Positions 9,732-17,842 of a DNA stretch of 64,000 nt are shown piece by piece (within the stretch, counting starts at the first letter, position 1; each line of letters starts with the position of its first letter). The DNA comes from Paenibacillus sp. D2_2. GTDB taxonomy: Bacteria; Bacillota; Bacilli; Paenibacillales; Paenibacillaceae. Made by a program: the position numbers and the translations under genes. Location of the stretch: the NCBI RefSeq assembly GCF_031199965.1, contig NZ_CP133605.1:2264501-2328500 (forward strand). Reading direction: 5' to 3'. Below the pieces are notes generated by a model. It was not told the origin of the DNA. It was given only the letters and a program-made list of their open reading frames with translations, and ran no database searches.

Positions 9732-9782
9732 TTTTTCCTGATTTTTGTTATACAATGTAGAAAAAAACAGGAGGTTCATCTT

Positions 9783-10391
9783 ATGAAAAAAGCAATTTAT
9801 ACCATTGTAACACTTTGTATTGGCGTTGTAATAGGAATGACAAGCACTGTTACTGCCTCCCCTGTACAAGATTATGTACAAGCTTCTATTCAAAGAATTA
9901 AATTCATTGTGAACGGTGAAGAAAAGAAACTTGATGCCGATCCATTAGTATACCAAGGAAGCACGTATCTTCCAGTTAGAACAGTGTTGAATGCACTCGG
10001 TTATGATGTTGGTTATAAGGCTGATAGTAAGACTGTAACGGCAGATAAATCAGTTGAAACCATTCTATCAGAAGCAAATGCGGCAATGCAAAAGGAGGGC
10101 AATGCAATGGAATCAAATGATCAAACTACAAACGATGGTTCTAAAATAATTGATGATCTTAATCATTCAATCACTAGAGAGAAAGAAACCATAGAAACAA
10201 TAGAGCTAATGATACAAAATACCCAAGGACGTACTGATGTGTCGGAGGAATCGAAAAAACAAAAGATAGAGGAATATAAAGCGCGTATCGAGCGATCGCA
10301 AAATGCAATTGAGTCATACGAGGCTAAATTATCAGAACTAAAAAAAAAATTAAATATTTTCCAAAAAATGCTTACCAATGAATCCATCTAA
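9783..10391 (+). CDS. Secreted protein with copper amine oxidase N-terminal-like domain (phage cargo gene)
   Basis: 202 residues behind a strong ACAGGAGGTTC site. A signal peptide occupies about residues 1-26 (MKKAIYTIVTLCIGVVIGMTS). Residues 35-90 carry the stalk-domain signature IKFIVNGEEKKLDADPLVY, GSTYLPVRTVLNALGYDV. The rest is a long charged coiled coil. Such stalk domains are common in Paenibacillus surface proteins but are not a phage structural family. It lies between tail tip and fibre genes, so it looks like lysogen-expressed cargo acting outside the cell; its function is unknown. Confidence 0.8.
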   Translation: MKKAIYTIVTLCIGVVIGMTSTVTASPVQDYVQASIQRIKFIVNGEEKKLDADPLVYQGSTYLPVRTVLNALGYDVGYKADSKTVTADKSVETILSEANAAMQKEGNAMESNDQTTNDGSKIIDDLNHSITREKETIETIELMIQNTQGRTDVSEESKKQKIEEYKARIERSQNAIESYEAKLSELKKKLNIFQKMLTNESI

Positions 10392-10438
10392 ATGGTATTA
10401 TCAACTAGAATTAATAGGTAATTAGGGGGAGAATTTAG

Positions 10439-11110
10439 TTGGAACAAGCAAAAAAGAAATGGTATAAGCGTTGGTGGGTATGGCTCATAATTGTTCTTGT
10501 AATCGGCGCAATCGGTTCTAATATTGATAGTAAAGACGCTGAACCTACAACAAAATTAGATAATGCATCAAAACAAGGCGAACAAAACAAACAAGACAAG
10601 CAGGAATCAAAAAACAATGATTCTACAAAGATTGAGTCAGTGAAAACTGAAAAAGAAGATAAAAATAACAGTGATAAAAACGCAAAAGAAGAGAATAGAA
10701 CTATAACTGCTGCTGGTGAAGGTATTGAAACTAAGAATTTCAAAATATCTGTTGTCAGCGTTGACGAACCAGAAAGCGATAATATGTTTATAGCACCTAG
10801 CGAAGGCAGTAAATTTGTAGCTGTCAACTTAGTAATAGAAAACATATCCAAAAAAGATTATACAGTTAGTTCTATGTTAATGTTTGAAGCTTACCAGGAT
10901 GGATTCTCAATAAACGAAGACATTACAGCACATGCGATTAAAGGATACGATAAAACGATGGATGGATCTTTAGCTGCCGGGAAGAAAATAAAGGGAAGTC
11001 TCGTTTATGAACTACCGAAAGACTGGAAAGAGTTAGAGATAGATATTGATTTGACAAAGTTAAGCTTCAGTACAGATGGTGAAGTTAAGATTTTACTACA
11101 AAATAAATAG
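10439..11110 (+). CDS. Membrane-anchored DUF4352-like protein (phage cargo gene)
   Basis: 223 residues from TTG 10439 behind TAGGGGGAG. Residues 11-27 (WWVWLIIVLVIGAIGSN) form one membrane anchor after a basic start. Residues 30-95 are a low-complexity Lys/Asn/Asp/Gln linker, and the C-terminal 125 residues are a beta-rich domain (GSKFVAVNLVIENISKKDYTV, AGKKIKGSLVYELPK) typical of DUF4352 immunoglobulin-like domains. With the preceding gene it forms a two-gene cell-surface cassette inserted in the tail module. Confidence 0.78.
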   Translation: MEQAKKKWYKRWWVWLIIVLVIGAIGSNIDSKDAEPTTKLDNASKQGEQNKQDKQESKNNDSTKIESVKTEKEDKNNSDKNAKEENRTITAAGEGIETKNFKISVVSVDEPESDNMFIAPSEGSKFVAVNLVIENISKKDYTVSSMLMFEAYQDGFSINEDITAHAIKGYDKTMDGSLAAGKKIKGSLVYELPKDWKELEIDIDLTKLSFSTDGEVKILLQNK

Positions 11111-11126
11111 TTGATTGTTTTTCAAT

Positions 11127-11156
11127 GGTCTCCACTAAATTATGGAGGCCTTTTTG
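11127..11156 (+). terminator. Terminator after the cargo cassette
   Basis: GGTCTCCA (11127-11134) pairs with TGGAGGCC (11143-11150, one G-U) followed by five T. It closes the two-gene cargo cassette, supporting its independent transcription. Confidence 0.7.
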
Positions 11157-11181
11157 TATTACCTGAAAGAAGGTGAATCTA

Positions 11182-11385
11182 TTGGCGCAAATCAAAGCAA
11201 TATTGAAGTGTGAACTTGATCCATTTAATCCTGTACCTGAAATATGCCAAGTAATAGACGCTATGATAGCCAATAACAAGCTTTATGAAGAGTCTATTTT
11301 GCTTGGGGTAATTGAATCCATACAGGGTCGTTTAGGTAGTTTAGAACAGCAAAAGAAGGGAGTTGGTACACGTGGCGTTGAGTAG
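11182..11385 (+). CDS. Small phage protein, unknown
   Basis: 67 residues from TTG 11182 with GAAAGAAGGTG upstream (an in-frame GTG at 11173 lies inside that site). It is helical, with CELDPFNPVPEICQVIDAMIANNKLYEESILLGVIESI. It overlaps the fibre gene by 14 bases, suggesting coupling and a role in the tail or fibre module, perhaps assembly. I do not recognise a family. Confidence 0.65.
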   Translation: MAQIKAILKCELDPFNPVPEICQVIDAMIANNKLYEESILLGVIESIQGRLGSLEQQKKGVGTRGVE

Positions 11386-12175
11386 ATATGGTGGAGTGAC
11401 TGGAACTGTACATGTAAATGAAGACTTTGAAAATATCAACGTTGCTTTAAATAATGTAGCTGCTGAAAATGACACCATTAAATCAAACGTTAACAAAGCT
11501 CAGTCTGATATAGATAATCATAAATTATCAACTTTAGCCCATGAGGCACAGAACATTGCATACGAAGGAGAAGTATCTGGTGCTAAAAACGTAAAACAAG
11601 GATTGGATATCACAAAACAGCGGATAGATACACTTATTTTAGAAAGTGGCAATAGTAGTCCTGAGGTTGTTGATGCGCGTAGTAGTTACCCAGTTTTGGG
11701 CGGACGCCTGAATGCGTTTGATGCACAGTTGGCTGATTATGCGTTGCATAAAAATAATAAAGTCACCGATATCGGCGGTGTGCATGGTCTATCAATTGAA
11801 ACTGGAACTTGGCTCCCGATCTTAAGGGATATAAATAACAATCCGCTCAGCCATACTATGCAATACGGAAAGTATGAAAAACTCAATAAAAAAGTGGTAG
11901 CGTCATTCTTTATTGATATAAACGGGTTAAACGCAGCTAGTGGTCAAGTCGTTTTGAATGGTCTGCCATTTATAGAGGACAGAGGTTATGTTTACAGTGA
12001 GAACCTTCATTTTATTTCAACAGATGCAAACTTAGAGATGGTCGAAGGTATGGTTACATCATCATATTTAACCCTGAGGATTAAGAGAGTTGATGGATCA
12101 GTCAGCCCGATGACAACAGCCAATATGCCAACCAACATATCTATATCTGGCACTATTATTTATTTTACAAACTGA
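11372..12175 (+). CDS. Tail fibre / baseplate-like protein
   Basis: 267 residues from GTG 11372, preferred over TTG 11363 because AAGGGAG gives a good spacer. An N-terminal helical and coiled region (NVALNNVAAENDTIKSNVNKAQSDIDNHK) is followed by the VVDARSSYPVLGGRLNAFDAQLA segment found in phage fibre proteins, then a beta-rich C-terminal domain (GTWLPIL, MQYGKYEKLNKKVVASFFIDINGL, SISGTIIYF) that is the likely receptor-binding head. Confidence 0.75.
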   Translation: MALSRYGGVTGTVHVNEDFENINVALNNVAAENDTIKSNVNKAQSDIDNHKLSTLAHEAQNIAYEGEVSGAKNVKQGLDITKQRIDTLILESGNSSPEVVDARSSYPVLGGRLNAFDAQLADYALHKNNKVTDIGGVHGLSIETGTWLPILRDINNNPLSHTMQYGKYEKLNKKVVASFFIDINGLNAASGQVVLNGLPFIEDRGYVYSENLHFISTDANLEMVEGMVTSSYLTLRIKRVDGSVSPMTTANMPTNISISGTIIYFTN

Positions 12176-12186
12176 GGAGGTAAGAC

Positions 12187-12419
12187 ATGATAGAAAAGAT
12201 TACACTAGATATGCTCAATCAGGATAATGTAAGCGTAAAAAGACAGACATATGTATCAGTTTCGGGGTTGAGTATCCTGTAGGAGATCCAATTAGGAGGG
12301 CATATGTTAATAGCATAGTCGGAAGACTCCAAATAGAAGAGGAAATCGAAGATCCTTATAAAGGCGTTATCATGCTTATGTGGGGAGACACACCAACAGT
12401 AACTGATCATACACAGTAG
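12187..12419 (+). CDS. XkdX-region small phage protein, frameshifted
   Basis: ATG 12187 follows GAGGAGGTAAGAC. The first 27 codons (MIEKITLDMLNQDNVSVKRQTYV) run into a stop, but one extra G in the run 12264-12267 restores a continuous 77-residue protein continuing VEYPVGDPIRRAYVNSIVGR and ending MLMWGDTPTVTDHTQ. Small proteins of this kind sit between fibre and lysis genes in many Gram-positive prophages; the role is unknown. The interruption looks like a base-calling loss. Confidence 0.65.
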
Positions 12420-12443
12420 GACCATACTGCGCAATAACAACAG

Positions 12444-12465
12444 CGCCGCATAAGGCGTATTTTTT
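12444..12465 (+). terminator. Terminator before lysis cassette
   Basis: CGCC (12444-12447) and GGCG (12454-12457) form a short stem followed by a run of T at 12460-12465. It ends the tail module directly after the small protein gene. Confidence 0.5.
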
Positions 12466-12467
12466 AT

Positions 12468-12497
12468 GCCCTCGGAACTTATCCGGGGGCTATTTAT
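12468..12497 (+). terminator. Hairpin upstream of the XhlA-like gene
   Basis: GCCCTCGGA (12468-12476) pairs over its whole length, with one G-U, with TCCGGGGGC (12482-12490) and is followed by TATTTATAT. It precedes the lysis genes and may separate late structural from lysis transcription. Confidence 0.6.
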
Positions 12498-12513
12498 ATC
12501 CGGAGGTGATGGG

Positions 12514-12798
12514 ATGGGATCGGAGCAAGCGGCTCTTAATGATATTAGCGTAAAGGTTGGAAGGTTTGAAGTTATGCAAGAAAACAATACCAAGGCAATT
12601 ACAGATATGGCGGCAAGCGTTAATAAGCTTGTTGATAAGTTAGATAGGTCAGATGACATAGCAAAGGAAGCGCTAGACAAGTCAAAATCAGCACACAAGC
12701 GCCTTGATGGTATCGATAAAATTATTTTTTGGGTGTCTACAACTGTTATCGGATTGGTGTTGGTTGGGTTGGTTGGATTGGTTATCATTAAACCATAA
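12514..12798 (+). CDS. XhlA-like haemolysin/holin accessory protein
   Basis: 94 residues from ATG 12514 behind CGGAGGTGAT; a longer in-frame start at 12466 would begin inside a hairpin. The N-terminal coiled coil (ISVKVGRFEVMQENNTKAI, MAASVNKLVDKLDRSD) is followed by one C-terminal membrane segment (FWVSTTVIGLVLVGLVGLVII), the XhlA family layout. It probably cooperates with the next gene in timed membrane permeabilisation. Confidence 0.85.
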   Translation: MGSEQAALNDISVKVGRFEVMQENNTKAITDMAASVNKLVDKLDRSDDIAKEALDKSKSAHKRLDGIDKIIFWVSTTVIGLVLVGLVGLVIIKP

Positions 12799-12810
12799 GG
12801 AGATGTTGAA

Positions 12811-13080
12811 ATGGAATGGAATGCGGTATTAGAGTTTATTAACGCGGAATTGTTGATTGTTGTTGTGGCATGCTGGATCATTGGATACGTCCTTAAACAG
12901 ACACCTAAAGTACCTGACTGGACGATCATATACGGCGTTACTGCGGTCGCTATCGTCTTTGCTGTTGTATTGCTCGGGTTCACTGCTCAAAGCGTATTAC
13001 AAGGCATTCTGAGCGGCGCTGTGGCTGTATATGGTAATCAGTTGGTTAAGCAGACAAGGAAAAGTGGTGAGGATGAATGA
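12811..13080 (+). CDS. Phage holin (Hol44-like)
   Basis: 89 residues with three hydrophobic stretches (LLIVVVACWIIGYVL, WTIIYGVTAVAIVFAVVLLGF, VLQGILSGAVAVYG) and a charged C-terminus, matching the superfamily V holin architecture. It overlaps the endolysin start by four bases (ATGA). It forms lesions that release or activate the amidase. Confidence 0.87.
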   Translation: MEWNAVLEFINAELLIVVVACWIIGYVLKQTPKVPDWTIIYGVTAVAIVFAVVLLGFTAQSVLQGILSGAVAVYGNQLVKQTRKSGEDE

Positions 13081-13892
13081 TCACCAAAGGTAATTTTATT
13101 TTGATGGAAACATCCGAGTTTAGGCCATGGCTTACCAACCAAAAGATCACACGATCTATCACCAAATTACAAGTACATCATACATGGCTACCAAATTACT
13201 CTACACGCTTAAATCAAGATCATTTCAAATGCCTTGAAGGTATACGGAACTCACACCTAGCTAACGGGTGGAGCGGAACAGGGCAGAATATCACGGTCTT
13301 TGAGGATGGTAAAATAGCAATAAGCTTAGACCGGGACTTAAATAAAGTTCCTGCTGGGATCTCCGGGGCAAATACAGGCGCGCTGTGCATTGAGATTATA
13401 GGTAACTTTGACATTGGTGGCGATACCATTACAAGTGCTCAGAAACAGGCTGTAACACATGTATACGCTTGTCTATCTGATAAACTCAATATCACTATCA
13501 ATACAGATAACATCGTCTACCATGCATGGTATACTCCGTCAGGATCGTTTCTTGGTGACTATGATAAAAACAAGTCAAGTAAAACATGTCCGGGAACAAA
13601 TTTTTGGGGAGATGGCAACACAAAGGCAGCAGCCAATAAAGGCTTTATCAAAGCATTAAAAGATGAATATGAGAGATTAAAAAACGGTGGTGATGAAGTG
13701 ACAAAGGCTGAATTTGAAGCATTAGAAAAGCGTGTTGCAGCAATTGAAGAAGCAAATAAACTTATTACTGCTCCTAAATGGTTTGTTGATGAATTTGGGA
13801 GCGCTGATCTAAAAGGTAAGATCAAAGATCCTAAACTTACATTCGAAGGTTGGAGAACTTTAGCGATTGACTTGCGTGTTCCCAAGAATTAG
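13077..13892 (+). CDS. Endolysin, N-acetylmuramoyl-L-alanine amidase
   Basis: 271 residues. An Amidase_2 domain spans about residues 25-190: first zinc histidine in LQVHHTW, second in VYHAWY, and the third-ligand region in SKTCPGTNFWG. It cleaves the bond between N-acetylmuramic acid and L-alanine. A coiled linker (TKAEFEALEKRVAAIEEANK) leads to a C-terminal 45-residue segment (APKWFVDEFGSADLKGKIKDPKLTFEGWRTLAI) that resembles a wall-associated tail. There is no signal peptide, consistent with holin-dependent release. Confidence 0.92.
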   Translation: MITKGNFILMETSEFRPWLTNQKITRSITKLQVHHTWLPNYSTRLNQDHFKCLEGIRNSHLANGWSGTGQNITVFEDGKIAISLDRDLNKVPAGISGANTGALCIEIIGNFDIGGDTITSAQKQAVTHVYACLSDKLNITINTDNIVYHAWYTPSGSFLGDYDKNKSSKTCPGTNFWGDGNTKAAANKGFIKALKDEYERLKNGGDEVTKAEFEALEKRVAAIEEANKLITAPKWFVDEFGSADLKGKIKDPKLTFEGWRTLAIDLRVPKN

Positions 13893-13927
13893 GATACAAT
13901 CAGATCAAATCCGAAAGCATCGGTAGA

Positions 13928-13966
13928 AAAGCCAGCTTACCTTAATTGGTCGGCTGGCTTTTATTC
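13928..13966. terminator. Bidirectional terminator after the lysis cassette
   Basis: AAGCCAGC (13929-13936) pairs with GCTGGCTT (13953-13960), flanked by A and T runs on both sides. It lies between the converging endolysin and the minus-strand SOS gene and can serve both. Confidence 0.75.
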
Positions 13967-14379
13967 GTTCAAATGCAAGTCATAATCATGCTCTGATCCT
14001 GGCACTGTGGGGTCAACGTACTTCTTTATATCTCCCCCTAGATACTTCTCCATTAATACGCCGCATTCTGCCCCTATATGGCTCCATAGCATGTTATATG
14101 AGTGATGATATCCCGGCACATATAACGAGCGTCTATGCCGCTTTGCGTACGTGTTTCTTCATATACCTTTATCCCGAGCAGTCTAAACTTGCGGCGTACC
14201 TCTTTTAGATCAACCATCACACGATCCATAGCAGTATCTATAAAGTTAATATATGGACCAGGAGTCTTTAGGTTCTGTTCAATTATCTTTTTATCGCGTT
14301 CAAACGCGCTGAGTACTAACGGCAGCAGTAAATACATCTTTACATATTGCATATCTGTAGGAGTCTGGTCGATTGGCAT
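13961..14379 (-). CDS. SOS-controlled prophage gene, unknown, frameshifted
   Basis: The minus-strand frame from ATG 14379 stops early at 14074, but one extra G in the run at 14112-14114 restores 139 residues ending SEHDYDLHLNE. The start has AAAGGTGAT. Segments include FIDTAMDRVMVDLKEVRRKFRLLGIKVYEE and SYNMLWSHIGAECGVLMEKYLGG; mostly helical, no family recognised. A promoter with a LexA box directly after its -10 lies upstream, so it should be induced by DNA damage along with the host SOS response. Confidence 0.65.
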
Positions 14380-14395
14380 TTTATCACCTTTACAA

Positions 14396-14438
14396 GAACA
14401 TTTGTTCTTATAATACTACCAGCGAGCTATATAATCAA
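14396..14438 (-). promoter_or_regulatory. SOS promoter of the prophage gene
   Basis: Read on the minus strand: TTGATT (14433-14438), a 17-base spacer, TATTAT (14410-14415), then the LexA-type palindrome GAACAAATGTTC (14396-14407). The operator covers the expected transcription start, so host LexA would repress it. The palindrome matches the CGAAC-N4-GTTCG core of the Gram-positive LexA box. Confidence 0.75.
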
Positions 14439-14439
14439 A

Positions 14440-14726
14440 TTAATTTGTCCTCTATTTGGCCTCTGAATGTCCTCCAAGTGACCTTTGTTATGTATAGTTT
14501 GGTGATATATTCAACTCATAAGAACAAGCGTTCGTTAATATTGATATTACCGCTTACATTAAATTATTTTAATCGGCGTTTATCGACAGCATTCGACTTT
14601 GCAAAGTGCTAAAGTTATCCATAAGCACCATTTGGGAGGGGATTGTTTTCTATACATAAATATGACGACTTAATTATTAGTTAAGTTTTCGCCAGGGGAG
14701 GGAGTATTTCTCCACCTAACCTGGAC
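14440..14726. other. Prophage intergenic region with a second LexA-like box
   Basis: No convincing coding sequence. GAACAAGCGTTC at 14522-14533 is a second LexA-type palindrome; upstream on the plus strand TTTGTT and TATATT with a 16-base gap could be a promoter, but nothing credible is encoded downstream except short open stretches. It may be a remnant of a replaced or damaged gene. Confidence 0.45.
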
Positions 14727-14939
14727 TTATTTCCATTCGTGCAGATCTTCCATAGTGCACCAAAGCACTTCTGATACTTTTGCGGCTAAGTCGTACGACA
14801 ATAAACTCTTGCCATTAATAACTCTTGATATATGAGCTTCAGTGCAACCAACCATTATGGATAGATCGCGCGCGGTGATACCTCTTCTTAAAAGGAGTTC
14901 AGGTAGTAGGCTTTTCCCCGGTTCTCGGAGATTTGCCAT
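14727..14939 (-). CDS. XRE-family HTH regulator (Cro/CI-like)
   Basis: 70 residues, a single helix-turn-helix domain: LLLRRGITARDLSIMVGCTEAHISRVINGKSLLSYDLAAKVSEVL, with the turn around GCTEAHISR. GAAAGGTGAAGAC precedes the ATG. It lacks a cleavage or dimerisation domain, so it resembles Cro or a small accessory repressor rather than CI. It lies near the right prophage boundary, away from where integrase would be. Confidence 0.82.
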   Translation of the reverse strand: MANLREPGKSLLPELLLRRGITARDLSIMVGCTEAHISRVINGKSLLSYDLAAKVSEVLWCTMEDLHEWK

Positions 14940-15055
14940 GTCTTCACCTTTCTAAGTTTAACAAGTTGCAAGGTAAATTGTACCATGTGGATTAATTAAA
15001 AGTAAATATTATGAACTTTATTCTGGATATGATACAGGAAGAGGGGAAGTACAAC

Positions 15056-15355
15056 ATGTTAAATCTAAATGAAAAATCCAAAGAATTATTAGCTATCGTC
15101 TGTGAAACAACAAATAAAGAAAGCGTTGAGGAATTCAATAGGATTTTCATGAAAATAAGAAACTATATCCCCACTCATTTAATAGATGAATTTGATAAAT
15201 TAGAAGAAATATACAATGATAATTCATTACCGTTAATCACGGCATACAAGATAGGTTATTATGACGGAAGTTATAGTGAAAAAGAAAAAGATGAAGCGAG
15301 CTACTATACTCGTTCCATCTTGGGGACAAATTGGGGTAAAAATAAGTCTGCGTAA
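15056..15355 (+). CDS. Hypothetical prophage-end protein
   Basis: 99 residues from ATG 15056 behind GAGGGGAAG; the longer in-frame ATG at 15011 lacks a binding site. The protein is acidic and helical (NLNEKSKELLAIVCETTNKESVEEFNRIFMKIRNYI) with a polar C-terminus. No family recognised. It is the last gene before the junction with the ABC exporter, and its AT-rich composition matches the prophage. Confidence 0.6.
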   Translation: MLNLNEKSKELLAIVCETTNKESVEEFNRIFMKIRNYIPTHLIDEFDKLEEIYNDNSLPLITAYKIGYYDGSYSEKEKDEASYYTRSILGTNWGKNKSA

Positions 15356-15434
15356 AAACAATAATTATAATTGTTGTTACAATACACGTCATTTTATTCA
15401 AAAAAACATTCGAAATAGCAGTGTATTCTGCACA

Positions 15435-15466
15435 TATTAAAAGATAACAAAACCGGGCATTTAATG
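15435..15466. other. Probable right prophage attachment junction
   Basis: AT-rich prophage sequence changes to an ABC-exporter reading frame at DNKTGHLMSRLSNDLDNIGEV. Exporters of this type have about 125 residues including two membrane helices before this motif, and these are absent. The junction therefore falls inside the exporter gene, near 15440-15465. The matching left junction should lie beyond the left window edge. Confidence 0.65.
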
Positions 15467-16843
15467 TCACGCTTGTCAAATGATCTTGATAATATCGGTG
15501 AGGTCGCCCATCACAGGCCAGAGGATGTGTTTATCGCAGGTATGACACTGGTCGGTTCATTTATGCTCATGCTTTCGATCAATTGGAAGTTGGCTGTGTT
15601 GACCTTCTTAGTTGTGCCCGTACTCGTCTGGGCTGCGCTGCACTTCAATCGGCAAATGACGAAGACCTACCGTGGGTTGTTCGGGGCACTTGCAGATTTC
15701 AACTCTCGAGTTGAAGAAAACATCGGCGGGATTCGTGTTGTACAGGCTTTTGCCAATGAAGAGCATGAGAATAAGCTGTTCGCTGAGAACAACGGGCTAT
15801 ACCGCCGAACGAAGTTACGCGCCTACAAGATTATGGCCGGCAGTTTCTCAGTGAATTATATGTTGATGAGACTGGTCTCTTTATTCGTCATGATTTGCGG
15901 AACATGGTTCGTGATCCAGGGCGAGCTATCCTATGGGGAATTCGTCGGCTTTCTGCTTCTGGCTAACGTCTTCGTACGACCGATTGAGAAGATAAATGCG
16001 ATTATTGAGAGCTATCCGAAAGGAATAGCCGGATTCAAGCGTTATATGGAGATTATGAATACAGAACCCGATGTAGCGGATAGAGTAGGCGCTTGGGATG
16101 CGGGGCAGTTGAATGGGGATATCGCCTTCCAGAACGTGAGCTTTGGTTACGACGGCAAAGACCGAGTGTTGAACCACATTAATCTGAATATCCACGCTGG
16201 GGAGACGGTCGCCTTTGTTGGGCCCTCTGGTGCAGGCAAAACAACGTTGTGCAGCCTGCTACCGCGGTTCTATGAGGTGGATGGAGGCAGGATCACAGTT
16301 GACGGGACAGATATCCGAGATATTACCTTATCCTCATTACGAAGCAATATAGGGATTGTGCAGCAAGATGTCTATCTATTCTCCGGCAGTATCCGCGAGA
16401 ATATTGCTTACGGTAAACTGGGAGCCAGCGATGAAGAGATTTGGACAGCAGCACGCCGCGCCCAACTTGAAGATTTTATTGAATCACAGCCCGAGGGGAT
16501 GGATACCGTCATTGGGGAGCGTGGAGTCAAGCTGTCTGGCGGACAGAAGCAACGTCTTGCCATTGCCCGTATGTTCCTGAAGAATCCTCCGATTCTAATT
16601 CTGGATGAGGCCACCTCGGCACTGGATACGGAAACAGAGCTGGCGATCCAGCAGTCTCTTGCAGAATTGTCAGAGGGGAGAACAACACTTGTGATAGCAC
16701 ACCGACTGGCAACGATCAAGAATGCCGATCGTATCGTCGTTGTGACGGGAGAAGGTATATCGGAGCAGGGCCACCACCAGGAGCTGGTGGCCGCAGGCGG
16801 CCATTACAGCCGCCTACACCAAGCGCAATTTGGAGCTATTTAA
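15443..16843 (+). pseudogene. Type 1 ABC exporter, N-terminus lost at prophage junction
   Basis: About 467 codons remain of a roughly 590-residue half-transporter (MsbA/YwjA type). Present are membrane helices 3-6 and a full nucleotide-binding domain: Walker A GPSGAGKTTLC, signature LSGGQKQRLAIAR, Walker B ILILDEATSALD and the H-loop VIAHRL. Missing are helices 1-2. The first ATG (15464) has no binding site. The codons read smoothly, so the break looks recent and due to insertion. Its stop overlaps the converging GNAT stop. Confidence 0.8.
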
Positions 16844-17673
16844 GCAAACACATAAGTCAAATAGTCCTGCGCACTGCGCAGCTGAAACCCGGCTGTCTCA
16901 TAGAGCTTCATAGCAGCCGGGTTCTCTATGGCAACATCCAGCCAAATGCTGTGTCCGGCGGCGTATTCCCGAGCGATAACTTGCTCTAGGACAGCTCGTC
17001 CGATCCCTTCGCCTCTATAGCGGGAGTGAATCACAAAGCCATAGACCCAGCTTCGTTCCTCTAGTCTTGAGACGCGGATCTTGCCGACGATCTGGCCATC
17101 TGCAATGATCAGTTCGTTCTCGGCCATATCCTTGGGGCTTAGTCGTTCAAAATCTTGCAGTGTCTGTTCATAATTACATTGGAAGCCATCCTCATCCAGT
17201 TGGCTGAGTAATACCGCATCTTCCTGAGTAGCCGTACGTAGCGATATGCCCGGCCGCACGGAGCTGAGCTTATTCTCTGTCGCAACATATTGCATTTGGT
17301 ATTCGGTAAAAGAATAGCTGCAACTGACAGTTTTCAGGAAGGCTTGGCCTGAGGCTGATGCCGCCAGCGTATTCAGCAAGATGGATGAGTACTTGGTCGC
17401 TTCTTCTCTAGTGATTCCATTCTTCAGCAATCTTGTAAAAATCCCTTGTCTTCTAAAATCAGGATGAACCATACCGCAAATCTCCATACTTCCGCCGATT
17501 ACATACTTGCCTAGGAAGGCAATGAGCCGTCCTTCCCGGTATTCTACTAGATGAAGGCTGTTGTCTTCCTCCGGATTAAGCAGCATATCCCAATTCAGTT
17601 TTAGGTCAATCTGATCATGTTGTTCACAGATCGCCTGTAGTTCTTGCAATTCATCTACATTTAGTCTCAACAT
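16840..17673 (-). CDS. Tandem GNAT acetyltransferase
   Basis: 277 residues with two GNAT-like halves. The first half has FLGKYVIGGSMEICGMVHPDFRRQGIFTRLL and the second, from about residue 145, has WVYGFVIHSRYRGEGIGRAVLEQVIAREYAAG, each including the R/Q-x-x-G-x-G/I acetyl-CoA pyrophosphate loop, then NPAAMKLYETAGFQ. Only the second half has a fully canonical loop, so the first may bind substrate. AAGGATGG precedes ATG 17673. Substrate unknown. Confidence 0.85.
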   Translation of the reverse strand: MLRLNVDELQELQAICEQHDQIDLKLNWDMLLNPEEDNSLHLVEYREGRLIAFLGKYVIGGSMEICGMVHPDFRRQGIFTRLLKNGITREEATKYSSILLNTLAASASGQAFLKTVSCSYSFTEYQMQYVATENKLSSVRPGISLRTATQEDAVLLSQLDEDGFQCNYEQTLQDFERLSPKDMAENELIIADGQIVGKIRVSRLEERSWVYGFVIHSRYRGEGIGRAVLEQVIAREYAAGHSIWLDVAIENPAAMKLYETAGFQLRSAQDYLTYVFA

Positions 17674-17842
17674 ATGTATCTACCATCCTTTGCTAGTATT
17701 CTAGTAAAGGAATAAAGAAATAGCAACGGAAAGGATCAGTGTCTTTCGTTCTTCTGCAGAATATATCAAATTCTTGACAAAATCATTACAGCAGAGTAGC
17801 TTGGGATTATTATACAAAAATTGGGGAGAGGCAGGGAGAGCT

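Noticed and set aside
14373..14612. Plus-strand open frame of 79 codons
   Set aside because: It crosses the SOS promoter and LexA box of the minus-strand gene, has no binding site and shows no protein-like composition.
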